From positions 2,086,454 through 2,150,453 of the forward strand of contig NC_044930.1 in assembly GCF_003576645.1 (NCBI RefSeq): a stretch of DNA of 64,000 nt, written 5' to 3'. This document shows positions 23,795 through 35,559 of this stretch, in pieces; the first letter of the stretch is position 1, and the number at the start of each line of letters is the position of its first letter. A model generated the notes under the pieces. It did no database searches, was not told where the DNA came from, and saw only the letters and a list, made by a program, of their open reading frames with translations. This DNA is from Ipomoea triloba. Its lineage: Eukaryota > Streptophyta > Magnoliopsida > Solanales > Convolvulaceae. The position numbers and the translations under genes were made by a program.

Positions 23795-25560
23795 TTCTTT
23801 CAACTTTTGTATGAACAAAACAACTGCTTGCTTGTTAAGCAGTGTGTCTTCAATCACAAGCAAGAAAGAATAGTTTTTTTTTTTTTTCCGTTTTCTTTAC
23901 ATAAAATTTTTTCCCCGTTTCACATAGGAGGTGAGAGCCTTAAATCTATGCTATTTTTGGGACCTTGACATGGAATCAGGTGTTGTAATTATGGTAAGTT
24001 GATGGAGAATTTTGATTTTGATTTTGATTTTTTTTTTTGTAATTAATGAGGTGGGTGGGGGGCTGGAAAAGGAAGCATACAAATATGTTAAAAACTTTCT
24101 CGTTTGGGGATAAGTAGAAAAAGACTATACTTTTGCGTGCCTGTGGGGTTGGCGGCTTGGCGCCTTGCCGTCAAAGGTGAGGTGAGATTTATTAGTGAGA
24201 AACCTATGTCCTATGTTTGTTGTTTTAAGATTAACTATCATAATCCAAATCATTAAAAGTGTATTTCTCTTTTAAAAATAATGATATTGTAAATCTTTTA
24301 AATGAGATAGAATAAAAACTTTAGTCTTTTGATTATTTGGTAGATATATATAACTTTTTAGTTATTATTAAACTTTTAGCATTTTAGTAATTAAATTTGT
24401 CGTCAGCATGCCACTTAATGAAATTATTGATTTGGTCATTCGATCAAAGCTGCTACTTTAATAATAATTGAACGACTAAATTTGTATTGCAAATAATTGG
24501 GGAAACTTAGTATACGCAATAATCATAATTGATGGGTTAAAAATATATACATTTTACACTCTCACATAGTCACATGATTGAACTAACATAATTCGATTAA
24601 CTGTTTTACACCAAAATATTTGAATTCAGTGACTGATTGAATTCAATGCCCATAAACCCCGCCTTAGTTGGTCTCTTCGGGAAAGCTTGCAACTACTAGT
24701 CCGCTACCTAAAAATGTGCTATGGGAGAAATCCGTCTTTTGACCTAGCCTATAAAGGCTCTGGAAAAGTAAACTAGTCTAGGTTACTCATAGCTTATCAA
24801 TTCAAATCGATAAGACTAATAGATCGTCCCCACATGAAATCAGACTTAAAACTTTATAGTTTTGGGCTGCTATTACCCTCAACATATTAGGTATTAATCA
24901 TTACAATTATTTTCCTTAGGAAATATTTGCAAAAGTTTCTTTCTCTTTCGTCATTGATGAGGTTTTTACAATTTAGAAGGAGGCCATGGGGGATATTCAC
25001 CTTTCCTCTGCTTCTCTATATATGCAAGGATAGGACCCCCTCCTCTCTAGATATTTCATAAAGTTAGTTGACCTTTTTTGGTTATACAAAAAATTGAATT
25101 TGTTCTTTATCCCTTTGCTCTTTGAAAGCTTATTCGGATGCCTCTAATCAACACTATCAACCATTAAATAATGCTTCAATGGCTAATGAAGAACATGAAT
25201 CAATAAAGCTAAGCTAGTCAACAACAATATTATATTAATTTTCGTACTGCTATCACTCTCGGACTAACTTTTACTTCTTAACGTGACCAGTTGTACGTGT
25301 AAGTCTTTTAAAGTTGACTATGAACTAGTTGATCGCACCACAAATTAGTAAAGAGTAGTTAATTGGCCGTCAATGCATGAGAAATCAAGGTGAGTCAAAG
25401 AATTATTTGATCAAACACCATTTCTGTCAAACTCGTCGCACATTGTTTGTGGTCTTCCTAGTTTGATATATATACCTCTCATGTGTCGTTTGCTAATTAT
25501 TACACATGAGTGAGGTATTACCCAATGCATACTATCACACAATGATTGCGGGTTAATCCA
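23795..25560. other. Intergenic upstream of the FBH-type gene
   Basis: It includes a poly-T run (23874-23888), probably within the leader, and a G-rich promoter stretch near 24050. There is a minus-strand SINE-like fragment at about 24660-24890. No gene is seen. Confidence 0.55.
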
Positions 25561-25840
25561 ATGGGGTAGTTCAAGTGGCAAGTGAGCTTTCTTTGTGGTA
25601 AAGAATTTCTCAAAAATTCGAGTTCGATTTTCACAAGTGGCGATTTCTCCTTGGGCCCTCTCGTGTCTCTCGGAGCAAGCGGGGATTAGTCAGGCGGACC
25701 CAAACCGACCGTTACACACCCGACTATTAAACAGACAGAGAAAGACTCGGAACACCTCGAGGAACCAGGTGGACCCGGACCGACCGTTACCCACCCGACT
25801 ATTAAACGGAAGGAGAAAGATTCAGAACACCTCGAGGAAT
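25560..25840 (+). repeat. tRNA-like repeat with in-frame 75-bp duplication
   Basis: The head has A-box-like TAGTTCAAGTGGCAAG and B-box-like GAGTTCGATT (about 25565-25635). The body contains two adjacent related copies of a 75-bp unit (about 25688-25762 and 25763-25837), each with CCGACCGTTAC, CACCCGACTATTAAAC and CACCTCGAGGA. It looks like a SINE or retroelement fragment rather than a gene. Confidence 0.5.
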
Positions 25841-26444
25841 GATTGCAGGCTATTTTATCACTCGAGAATCAATTATATTGTCAATAATGCATATGATCAT
25901 GAGAACAAATCGCAAAAGATAAATGGAATTAAAGATAAGAAAAGGGGGGAGAATAAGGAAAGATTGGGTGATATTATTGAAAGCAAGAATCCAAGTATAT
26001 ATGAATATGATGATTCCCGATGGTGTTTAGATGAATATATATTTAAATCTTTGAAGAATAAAGTTACTTGTCGGAATACATACGGGGATTTGGTCGCTAA
26101 ATTCAATCCTTTGCCGTTTAAGGATACATTTGATTAGCAATAACTGTTAGGATTTGTGCTTCCCTTTCTTCAGCACGCCATGTGAATCATATCTCCTTTT
26201 GGATCTCTACTGTCTGCCTACTCTTAATATTATATTATTTTTCTTTCAAATTGTAAAATTTTACTGTGTATTAAGATTCGACAACTTAATCAAAAGTCTT
26301 GAATTCAAATCTTGCAATCTGACATGAGCATATTAGTTTTAACTATTGTACCTTTATTCCAAATGCATATTTAAGTGATTGAAAATTAATATTTTATTCT
26401 TTTGATTAACATCAAATATCGTAACTTCGCCGGATTAATTTTGA

Positions 26445-26780
26445 CCCTTCAAGGGCTTATCCCTTAGAATCTCGAAGAATAGTGAAGTGCAACTTCAAGT
26501 TCCCAACACATTTTGTACACTTTTGTACACAAAAAGCTTCCTCCATACTAATAAGAATAAATGTATAGAATGAAGGTACATATAAAATTACTCAATAGAA
26601 ACAGTAATACCTTTATAGGACCTGTCCCCTAGAATCCCGAAGAATAGTATAGCGCAACTTCAAGTTCCTAACATATCTTCTACACTTTTGCGCATAAAAA
26701 ACTTCATCTATACTAATTAAAAATAAAAATATAAAATGAAAATACATGTAAAATTACTTAATAAAAACAGTAAAATACCT
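26445..26780. repeat. Tandem duplication, about 168-bp unit, diverged
   Basis: Two neighbouring copies (about 26445-26612 and 26613-26780) share TAGAATC(T/C)CGAAGAATAGT, GCAACTTCAAGTTCC, and the terminal AAACAGTAA. Diverged by many substitutions, so fairly old. Confidence 0.75.
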
Positions 26781-27508
26781 CAGAATTACATGTGTAATCC
26801 TTTATAAAATAGTACAAGTGAAAATAACATTTTTACTGCTCAGTGCTCACTTAATTCACCCGTGATTGTGGTGCTGTGTGGAGGGAAACATGGACACGTG
26901 ATCCCACATCCCCTTCCACGTCCTCTTATTTATTTATATATATACTTTGCTCCCAAATTATTTATTTATATACTTATTACTATTATCCATTGTATTATTA
27001 TATTAAGTTTGAATCTTAAACTTAGTGCTCTCTATCACTCGTAGTCTCGTAGGCTGTTTAGTATGCTTACTTGAAAATTTAGTTGAAAAAGTTAATAGCT
27101 AATAAATTAATTAATTAAAATTAAAATATTTGATAAAATTAATTATTGAATTAATTGATAAGTGTAAAAAGATATTAAAAAATAAAATAAGATATAAAAA
27201 ATTTGATTAATGAAGGGTAGATAATGTCATTTTTGTAAATTACTCCGTAATAAGGATAAAAAAAATTATGAACTTATTTTGAAATGATACACGGATAACG
27301 TTTCAAAATAAGCAACTGAGTATTATTTTAATTTTCTTACATTTTACTGAATAGAACTTTCTTATTTTTGTATAATTTAAAATACACTATAAACTCTACC
27401 AAACAAAGTCTTTAGTCCTTCTTTAACTAACAAATTATTGAATTAAGCAAATCACAAGATGCCAAGATGTCAAATACAATATTGTTCCTTCTCACTGTTG
27501 AAATAACA
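26781..27508. other. Intergenic, no gene seen
   Basis: Very AT-rich sequence without a coding signal. Confidence 0.5.
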
Positions 27509-27705
27509 GGGCGTTTGGTTGGGATTAGGGAATTAGGGTGGAAAAGAATTGGAATTCGGTGGAATTGCAATTCAATGAATAAAGTAGGAATTGAAATTAC
27601 AGTGTTTGGTATGCAGAAATAGGAGTACAGGGAATTGCAAGGTAAGAAGTGACAAAATGACTAAAATGTCCTTATGTTGTAGTAATAGCAGTAGTAGTAG
27701 TAGTA

Positions 27706-27768
<63 letters not shown>

Positions 27769-28101
27769 TCAAATAATAATAATAATAATAATAATTCTTT
27801 CAAATAATAATAATAATTCTTTCAAAATAATAACAATAATAAATAATAATAACAATTATTATTATTATTTCAAATTTAAAAAAAAAAAAAACAAAGGGTA
27901 TGGGAGGAGGGGTAATTACACTAACAAATTGCCCCTTCTCTCCACCGAATTTCAATTCATGGGGGGTACCCCATGAATTGCAATTCATCATTTGGAGGGA
28001 ATTGCAATTCTGCGGAATTGCAATTCCCTCCAACCAAACATTGTAGTTTGGGAATTCACTGAATTGCAATTCCCCCTAAACTACATCCAACCAAACAGGC
28101 C
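27509..28101. mobile_element. MITE, GGGCGTTTGG type, copy 2 (more complete)
   Basis: It starts GGGCGTTTGGTTGGGATTAG and ends CATCCAACCAAACAGGCC, an inverted-repeat match of about 15 bp. The interior matches copy 1 at 3214-3870: the same CAATGAATAAAGTAGGAATT and AGTGTTTGGTATGCAG segments, a GTA/ATA microsatellite (about 27690-27765), and the GAATTGCAATTC palindromes. No transposase is present. Confidence 0.78.
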
Positions 28102-29135
28102 GAAGAGTCCATTTTCACTATTGAAATAAGAATTCATGTAATACTTTTTTTTTTTTTTTGAAAAACATGTAATATTTTCTTTATTGTTATTATATTACTT
28201 ATTTAGTTTTCCTCAATATAGGGTCATTCACACGTGACTCCTTTCATTAAAGCCTAGTGTCCCCGGAATTCGTGGGTCCACCAGCCTGGACTATTGCCGT
28301 GAGCCCAAATCGTGTTTATTTCCAATACATTTTTATACTTTATTGGGCTCCAAAATTTTATGCCATTTGTATTTTAATTTATTTTAATCGTTTTTTAATT
28401 TTGTTATGCTAATTATTTTTATATTATATTGAGAATTAATTATAAAAGGAGTTAAAAATGAGGAAATCTGCTCGTGTGTGTATTTTTAAAGGTTACGACG
28501 AAAATTCAATAGACACTACTTGAACTTGAAAATGTGTATCAAATAAATTTTTAGGTGACAAGAGAAACACATAACCACTATCCAAGAATGTGGATTGAGT
28601 AAATCATATTTTTTTAGGTTATAAGAAAATTCTGTGAACATAAATATATATGTGCAGTCCAACTATCAGCTTAGGCTTTTAGTTGAGATGGAGCACATGC
28701 TTTAATTTGGTCTCAAAGCCATGCAAAAGGTCATGGGTTCGAAAGAGACTTCCACGTTTTCTAATGAATTGAGTAAACCATGTTTTCTTAGGTTGCGAAA
28801 AAATTCAATAGACACTACTTGAAAATGTGTATCAAGTAAATTCTTAGGTGACGAGAAACACATAACTATTATCTAAGAATGTGAATTGAGTAAATGTGCT
28901 CGTGGTTCATGTAGTTGCCCACTTGCCCATGTTTGCCCATTTCAGTCAAGTTCCTGCTGGGTTATTGCCAAGATTTTCTCCCCCCAAAAAAATTGAGTCT
29001 TTTCAATCCAACCAACACTAATTCAAATCACCATTGATGTTTCAATGTATAGTACAAACAAGAATCACATACAGCCTAGGAATACCTATAAACATTAGTT
29101 GCCACCAAAAGAGAAACCCCAGTTTCATGTTCTTC
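28102..29135. other. Intergenic with interrupted duplication
   Basis: Two related stretches of about 110 bp (28491-28610 and 28791-28900, sharing AATTCAATAGACACTACTTG) flank a tRNA-like segment (about 28675-28780). The rest, leading to the 3' UTR of the receptor-like kinase, holds nothing recognisable. Confidence 0.6.
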
Positions 29136-32089
29136 TCATTGCAAACCGATGCGTTCTAGACTTTCAGCAACTGTTCTCATCCTAGGCCGACACTCGGGAT
29201 CAAACTCGGTGCAGTTTAAGGCAATGTGAAACGTCGCGACGACCTGTTTCTTGGACTGAACCTCGTGCAGGAGCGCGGGATCTATGATCTCTGACAGCGG
29301 CCTTTCGTCCTGGAAAACCTTCCTCACCGTGTCCTCTAGCCCCTTGCCATCCTCGTCGGGCCCTCCCTCTGGCACTCGACCGGTTAAGATCTCCAGAAGC
29401 ACTACCCCGAAGGAGTAGACATCGCATTTCTGCGTTAGCTTGCTGCCCGAGACACGGGCTTCAGGCGCCTTGTATGCAAGGGATGGCGAGGTCGAGCTTC
29501 TCGGGCTTAGTGTGACCTGATTGGCGGAGCTCATCTTTTTGGAAGCTGAGCTCGTGAGCCTCGAGGCATTTGACACGAGGCGGGTTAGCCCAAAACCGGA
29601 GATGTAAGGCTGCAGCTCGTCGTCAAGGAGGATTTTCGACGATTTTATGTTCCCGTGAATGTATCTCTTGGGACTGCACTCGTGAATGTGCACCAGACCC
29701 CTAGCAACGCCTTGGGCGATCTTCAATCTGGCCGGCCACGACAGTGTTGGCAAGGAAACGCCAGGTCCTCCTACAACAACAGTTAAACACGGCATAAACA
29801 AACAGACAATATGTCGGGGGAAACAAAAACACCTGAATTTTTAAAGTAGTACAATACAAATATAAACCGGGATTTCAAGAGGTGTTTTTGCTAAAGACTA
29901 TACAGGTCTCGGGTTTGATCCTCACCCCGCTTAGATGCACCATAAAAAAGACCGAGGCATACTTTTCCTTTTCAAGTAAACATTTACTCTACGAGGTTTA
30001 TATTCCTAAACTATCAAGGCAATTCTCATCTTTATGTTGCTTGGTAGTAAGAACTAAGAAGTCCCCACAATCATACACGCAAAGTCATCCCATAACCATA
30101 ACAAAATGAAAACTTTGTCAAATACCCACTTTTTCCACTTCCAGCAATACTCCCATCTCATAGCCATTTTCTAATTAGCTAACCCTACCCGAGAATACTC
30201 TGTCTAAGGTACACAGGTAGTAAATATGTCAGCGGTCCGACAGGCAATTGATGTCCCATTATGAGGCATTAATCTAAAGTTCCAAACTATACAAGATGTG
30301 GGCACCGTGAATTTAATATGCACACATGCACCTTTACGAAATCTTATCTTAAATGTCCCGAATCAACAATGATGAATTTCAGTCAAAAAGTAATCCACTC
30401 AATAGTGTAGCTAGTAATAGCATCAAAACGCATATCCTGATATCAATAACAATGCAGCATTCTTCGAGATTTCGAGTAATGAATACAGAACAGTTAACAG
30501 ACATCAAAACGCATAATCTGATATCAATCACAATGCAGAATTTTTCGAGATTTTGAGTAATGAACACAGAACAACAAACAGTTAACACACATCAAAACGC
30601 ATAATCTGATATCCATTATTCTTCGAGGTTTTGAGTAATGAATACAGACCGGTTAACAGACATCAAAACGCATAATCTGATACCAATCACAATTCACAAT
30701 GCAGCATTCTTCGAGATTTCAAGTAATGAACACAGAACAGCAAACAGTTAACACACATCGAAACACATAATCTGATATCCCTCGAGATTTCGAGCAAAGA
30801 ACACAGAACAGCAAATAGTCGAAGATTAATGATGTTTTACCATGTAAAGCATTGCGAAGGCTTCCATTGCAGATGAAATCAGTAACCAGAAGCTTCTCAT
30901 CACTGGCATAGTAATAAGCTCTGAGTCTAAGAATGTTTGGATGGTGAACCCTTCCAATGGCTTCAACCTCTGATTCGAACTCTTTGAACCGCCACGTGGC
31001 GTCTCCTTCGCTTAGGCGTCTCACTGCCACCACAGTGGCGCCGCCGCCGCTCGCCGCCGTGGCCCTCCCGCCGCCGGCCACCACTTTGTAGACTATCCCA
31101 CTCCGGCTCTTTCCGACCACATACGCGGATGCTCTCAGCAAATCTTCTAATTCCAACGAGAACCCTTCGTCGACGGCGATGTATTTCCCCTTTTGCCCTT
31201 CTTCGCTTGTGGGCCCCTCCGTCGTCATGCCCAGAGTCTCTTTCCGGGTTTTGCCCTCGGTGAGGTTCCATTTTTTCCGGAGTACCCAGAGTGAAAGAAA
31301 CACCGCGCCGATCACTATGGACACGCCGGAAATTAAAGAAACCGTCGCCGACCTGAGTTTCTGTTTTCCTTTATGTTCTGAATGCCCATTCGGGAAAAAA
31401 TCCGGGCTTTGAGGGTTTTCCGGGTTTGGGTTTCGGGCTTCGGGCTCCGGGCATGGAGTTGCCAATGGGAACCCGCAGAGGTATGGGTTGCCGGAGAAGG
31501 CGGTGGGTCCCTGGTTCAACAGCGACCCTTCCGCCGGAATCTTCCCGGAGAGATTGTTGTGCCGGAGGTCCAGGCTCAATGCTACCGGAAACCGTCCGTA
31601 CGACGCCGGAACTTCGCCGGAAAACGTGTTATACGAAAGGTTCAAAGTTCCGGCGAGGTTGGAGAGGGCGTTAAGCTCCGGCGGGAGAGACCCATTGAGG
31701 AAATTGGAAGAAAGGTCGAGGTGAGTGAGGTTAGTGAGGGCGGTGATCTGCGGCGGCAAGGGCCCGGAGAAAAAGTTGTGGGAGAGGTCAAGGGAGAGAA
31801 GAGAGGAGAGAGCGCCGAGCTCCGACGGAATGTAGCCGGAGAAGTTGCCGTTGGAAAGGGAAACGCCGGTGACTCGGCGGTTATGGTCACACGTCACTCC
31901 AGCCCACCGGCAAGGAGACGAGTCCGATTCCGACCAGCTCCCTAGAACCTCAGATTCGCCGGAAAAAATGGCAGCTTTCAGAGCTAAAAGCGAGAACCCA
32001 TCTGAACTGAGACCCAAAGATACAGAAACACCCACCGCCAAGAAGAAGATTACACCCAAAAACAGGGAATCCCCACTGAAATTCCTCAT
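29136..32089 (-). CDS. LRR receptor-like pseudokinase (At2g42290/At3g57830 type)
   Basis: Two exons (32089-30841 and 29770-29136), phase 1, encode 627 residues. They comprise a signal peptide (1-28), an LRRNT cap with SPCRWAGVTCD, five or so LRRs ending at LNQGPTAFSGNPYLCGFPL, a Pro/Asn-rich linker, a transmembrane helix (about 248-270), and a kinase-like domain. The glycine-rich loop is weak (GKSRSGIVYK, 326-335). The VAIK lysine is Arg357 (VAVRRL), HRD is HGN (455-457), and DFG is GFG (475-477). The three residues needed for classical phosphotransfer are therefore absent, and a scaffolding or co-receptor role at the plasma membrane is more likely. Overall architecture matches Arabidopsis At2g42290/At3g57830. 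The 1.07-kb intron contains an 80-bp tandem repeat. Confidence 0.93.
30421..30815. repeat. Tandem repeat of about 80 bp, five copies, in the pseudokinase intron
   Basis: Copies begin near 30421, 30502, 30591, 30660 and 30757. They share CATCAAAACGCATAATCTGA, TTCTTCGAGATTT and AATGAACACAGAACA. Copy lengths vary by internal deletions. The array lies just inside the 5' splice site of the intron (donor at 30840). Confidence 0.85.
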
Positions 32090-35000
32090 TTCAGTGAATC
32101 AAAGATTGAATCTTTATCACACCATCGAATTAAAAAAAAAAAAANTTAAAAAAAAAAAAAAAAAAAAGCGAAAAAAGATTGAATCTTTTGCATGGGAAAC
32201 CAGATTTCTAGGGATTTTCTGCAACCAAGAGCAGGTTACTGCGGAAGAAGAAGAGAGTGGGGGTTATTGTTTGTCCTAACATGTGACGTATTATGGTTTT
32301 TTCTTGAACTGACTACAAAGATTTTGAATTTGTTTTTCTTGAATTTGGTGAGTAAGGTTAATGCTTGTTTCTTGTTGTTTATGATGTTTGGTTTAAGATT
32401 AAAGATTAACAATTAAAGATTAGCAGTTCTTTAGTTATTAGGTGTTGTTTTCAATGCTATAAGTGCAGGGTTTTAGAAATTGGTGAGACTATCTTTGGTT
32501 TGTTTCATTCATTGTCTCAACATGCTTAAAGCCTGTTAAGCCTGTCATTTCCATATGCAGGTACACTTATTCAAATTTCCTTCCCTTTTTTTTTTTTTTT
32601 TTTGAAAACTCCTTTTTTCTTTTATCAAACAAGCATTTTCAAGTTGATCGGATAGTTAACTTTTTTGTGGATGATTTTTTGTAAATTATTCAGTTAAGGA
32701 GTTTTTCAGTAAATAAAAAGATAATACTATGTATATAGTTGCAAAAAATTTAGTAAACCACACTTGTCTATATGTCAGGACGTCGGGTACATGCCTACCG
32801 TTAGAACTTGCACCTCGTGGTCTGAAAAAAAAATTCATTAGTTTATTTTTTGTTAGGAAATGTTTTCATTAGTTAAAGGGTCAAAATCGCACAGTTTTAT
32901 AAAGAAAATATATTTTTAAATTTTTTTTTTTTTTGCAATAAAGAACAATCAAAACTACTCATAACAAATATTTAAGATGGAAAAAAAATGTTCTTTTTTT
33001 TTTTTGCACAAAGTTATTCAAGGGGCATTTTTGTGATGGTAGTGTTTGAAAAATCAAGGAGGACACAGGCTTTGGTGCTGTTTTTCATAGTGATGACCAG
33101 TCTGCACTGACAACTGTATAAGGGTTTTATAGTAATTTTAATTTATAAAAAGTACACATAGACATAGTATATCTCAACTTCATCAAACTCTAACCTTACG
33201 GCTAAAAGTGAGTTTTAATTATAATTTTTCAACTATTGGATTATTGGTATTATATTTTGAAAAATTGAATTTAAAACAATTTAAGTCAAGTCTTATTAAT
33301 CGAATTAGATAAACAAAATGCGGAAAGAATAGTAAAATTTTGGTACAGTAGTATACCAAATCCAATGGGAAGGACAAGAGGGTGGTGGACTGTCTGTATC
33401 TAATCATTTTGTTTTTTAATTTGTCTCAGAAAATTTTGGCTGTCTTTTGTAAAACAACTGACAATAGAAACCTGCTCAAAATAAAATAACAAGCTAATTT
33501 TTTTTTCTTTTTATTATTTATTCTTAAATCAGAAAAATATTTTTAGAAAACTCATTTTTATTTCAAATTGTAGACTAGTATTTAAAAATATTGTTCATCA
33601 CAAGAATTGAACACTTGACCTTTTAATGAATAGTCAGTAAAACATATAGAGTAATTCATTGTTGAATTACAATTCTGCAAACTGTGAAATTGCAATTCCT
33701 CTCGCCAAACAATGAAACATAAATTATATAGAGTTTGGTAGGAATGAAATTACAATTTCATCCCTTAGGGTTTGGGATCTTGTTCAGCCTTGTATTTGTG
33801 ATTTATTTTCCTCTCAATCAAAATCAACCAGGAATTGGACTTACATGAAAGTTGGTGTTGTTGTATTTAACAAAAAGATAAAAATACAGTGCCAGAAAAC
33901 CACACATTGATGGGAAAAAGTTTCACTCATTACTGCCTTGTGGTCCATTCAATAAAAGATATGGTTTGAGCTCTTTTGAGCTGCATTGCACATAAACTCC
34001 AAAAGAAACATGCAAAAGGCATCAAGTCAACTGCTAAACCACACCAATGAATCAAGTGCTTAATTATGGGACCTGCTAAATGTAAAATCTTGTTTTTGTT
34101 TTTTGAAGATGGGGAAGAAAACCTTAAAATTTAGTAACAGAATCACTCGACGGCAGGAACTTTCTTCGCGTAAGGAATACTCAAACAATCTTTCACAATG
34201 GAATCTATCAAAGATGAATGCAGGTGATCTGACAAAAGACGAAAGTATGCACCACACGAGCAATGTTACATTGAAATCCGTAGGTACTCAGATATTTAAT
34301 TTGTTGATATTTTACTATTTTATTGTAATGACAAGTGATCTAAATCTGAAATCCCTTATCCATGAAATCTATAAGCAAACACCCATAACTCAACTTTTTA
34401 CGCACCACACGAGTCAATGTTACATATTAATGGCAAAGAAATTTAAATACATAGTGGGATATCATATGAAAAGAAAAGGAAAGAATTCATAATTTCATGG
34501 GGCTTTTATGTAATGGTAGGGTTGAAAAATTAAAAAAGACACATACTTTGGTGCTGTTTTTCATAATGTCCAGTCTCCCCTAATGGTCAATTGTGTATAT
34601 CTAATCCTCTTTTAATGGTGGGACAGCTAGCCTGACTGAAAAAATTGCTTCACAGATTTTGAATTGGGACTTCCCTACCAATTTTGATGCTATTGATGGT
34701 GGTAGTATGACCATTATGTGGAATGCTCCAATTTGGTGTTTCTTGAGATGAAGCATTCATCTTCTTGGCTTTTTGGAGATTATGCATTCACAAATTTTGA
34801 AAGTTGGGAACTCGCACCCACTATTCATATGCATTGATTAAACTCCACCTTGTAACCCTAGCAGATAAAGGATCACAAAGAGATAAACCAATCTAAATTG
34901 TCTATAGCTGACCAGCTCAAATTAAGAAGGTCGATAGGTGCTTCCATTGGGAGTCAAACTTAGAACCTTGTGGTTATCAAGTGAACAGTCCAACCAACTT

Positions 35001-35432
35001 GGTTGGGGTTGTCTCTTTCTCTACGAATTTTGATGCTATTGAGTTGAATTTATAATCTTATGGTTACCAAGTCAACAATCTGACCAACTTGACTTTGGTT
35101 CCCCAAGGACTATGTAGCTATAATCTCATGAGATATATGCTTTAAACAATGATAAGTTGTTTCCTTTCTAAGGACATTTTAAGTGGACCAGAAGAGAAAG
35201 ATGGTCCAGGAGTTGCAATAAGACAAGCACTAAATACACAGTGAGAAAGCCAAGAAATCCACTGCCAAATCAATTGCATAGTTTTGGCATAATGTAGAGA
35301 TAAAATCAACCAAACATGTCATGAAATGAAAAGCATCATAGACAACCATGCATTTGTCTGAACTATCACAGAATTCACTCTTATTAGCAAAGAAGATCTG
35401 ACAATTACTGATATGATTGGCACTTGTAAGGC

Positions 35433-35464
<32 letters not shown>

Positions 35465-35559
35465 ATAAAAATGCGAAAAAGAAACATGTAACTAGTCAGC
35501 CAGCTTGGCTGTAAGGTCTTTCATGGCTTACAAACAAAACGGGGTGTGCTGCTACGATC
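32090..35559. other. Intergenic between pseudokinase and OTU genes
   Basis: It opens with the pseudokinase promoter and leader, including an A-rich tract with one undetermined base (N at 32145). AT-rich sequence follows with no gene, a diverged relic of the GAATTGCAATTC MITE family near 33655-33780, a SINE-like copy at 34845-35005, and a TA microsatellite near 35434-35465. The open frame at 34103-34492 lacks any recognisable domain. Confidence 0.6.
34845..35005 (-). repeat. SINE-like element, first family
   Basis: On the minus strand it has CAACCAAGTTGGTTGGA (A-box region) and GTTTGACTCC (B-box region). The body shared with the RABA4-intron copy follows (CTAAATTGTC, AGCTCAAATTAAG). The same head starts again at about 35040-35095, suggesting a partial second copy. 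Confidence 0.6.

Noticed and set aside
25595..26137. Open frame of 180 codons with an internal 25-residue repeat
   Set aside because: It starts at GTG, contains no Met codon at all, and its first half lies in a tRNA-like repeat with a 75-bp duplication. The second half (Lys/Asn-rich) matches nothing I recognise. More likely repeat-derived than a gene.
31382..31945. Plus-strand open frame of 187 codons
   Set aside because: It is the antisense shadow of the LRR region of the pseudokinase gene, whose sense frame has clear LRR consensus.
34103..34492. Open frame of 129 codons (MKMGKKTLKFSNR...)
   Set aside because: It has no recognisable domain, and no splice partners or neighbours support it. 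A short lineage-specific gene cannot be excluded, but there is no positive evidence.
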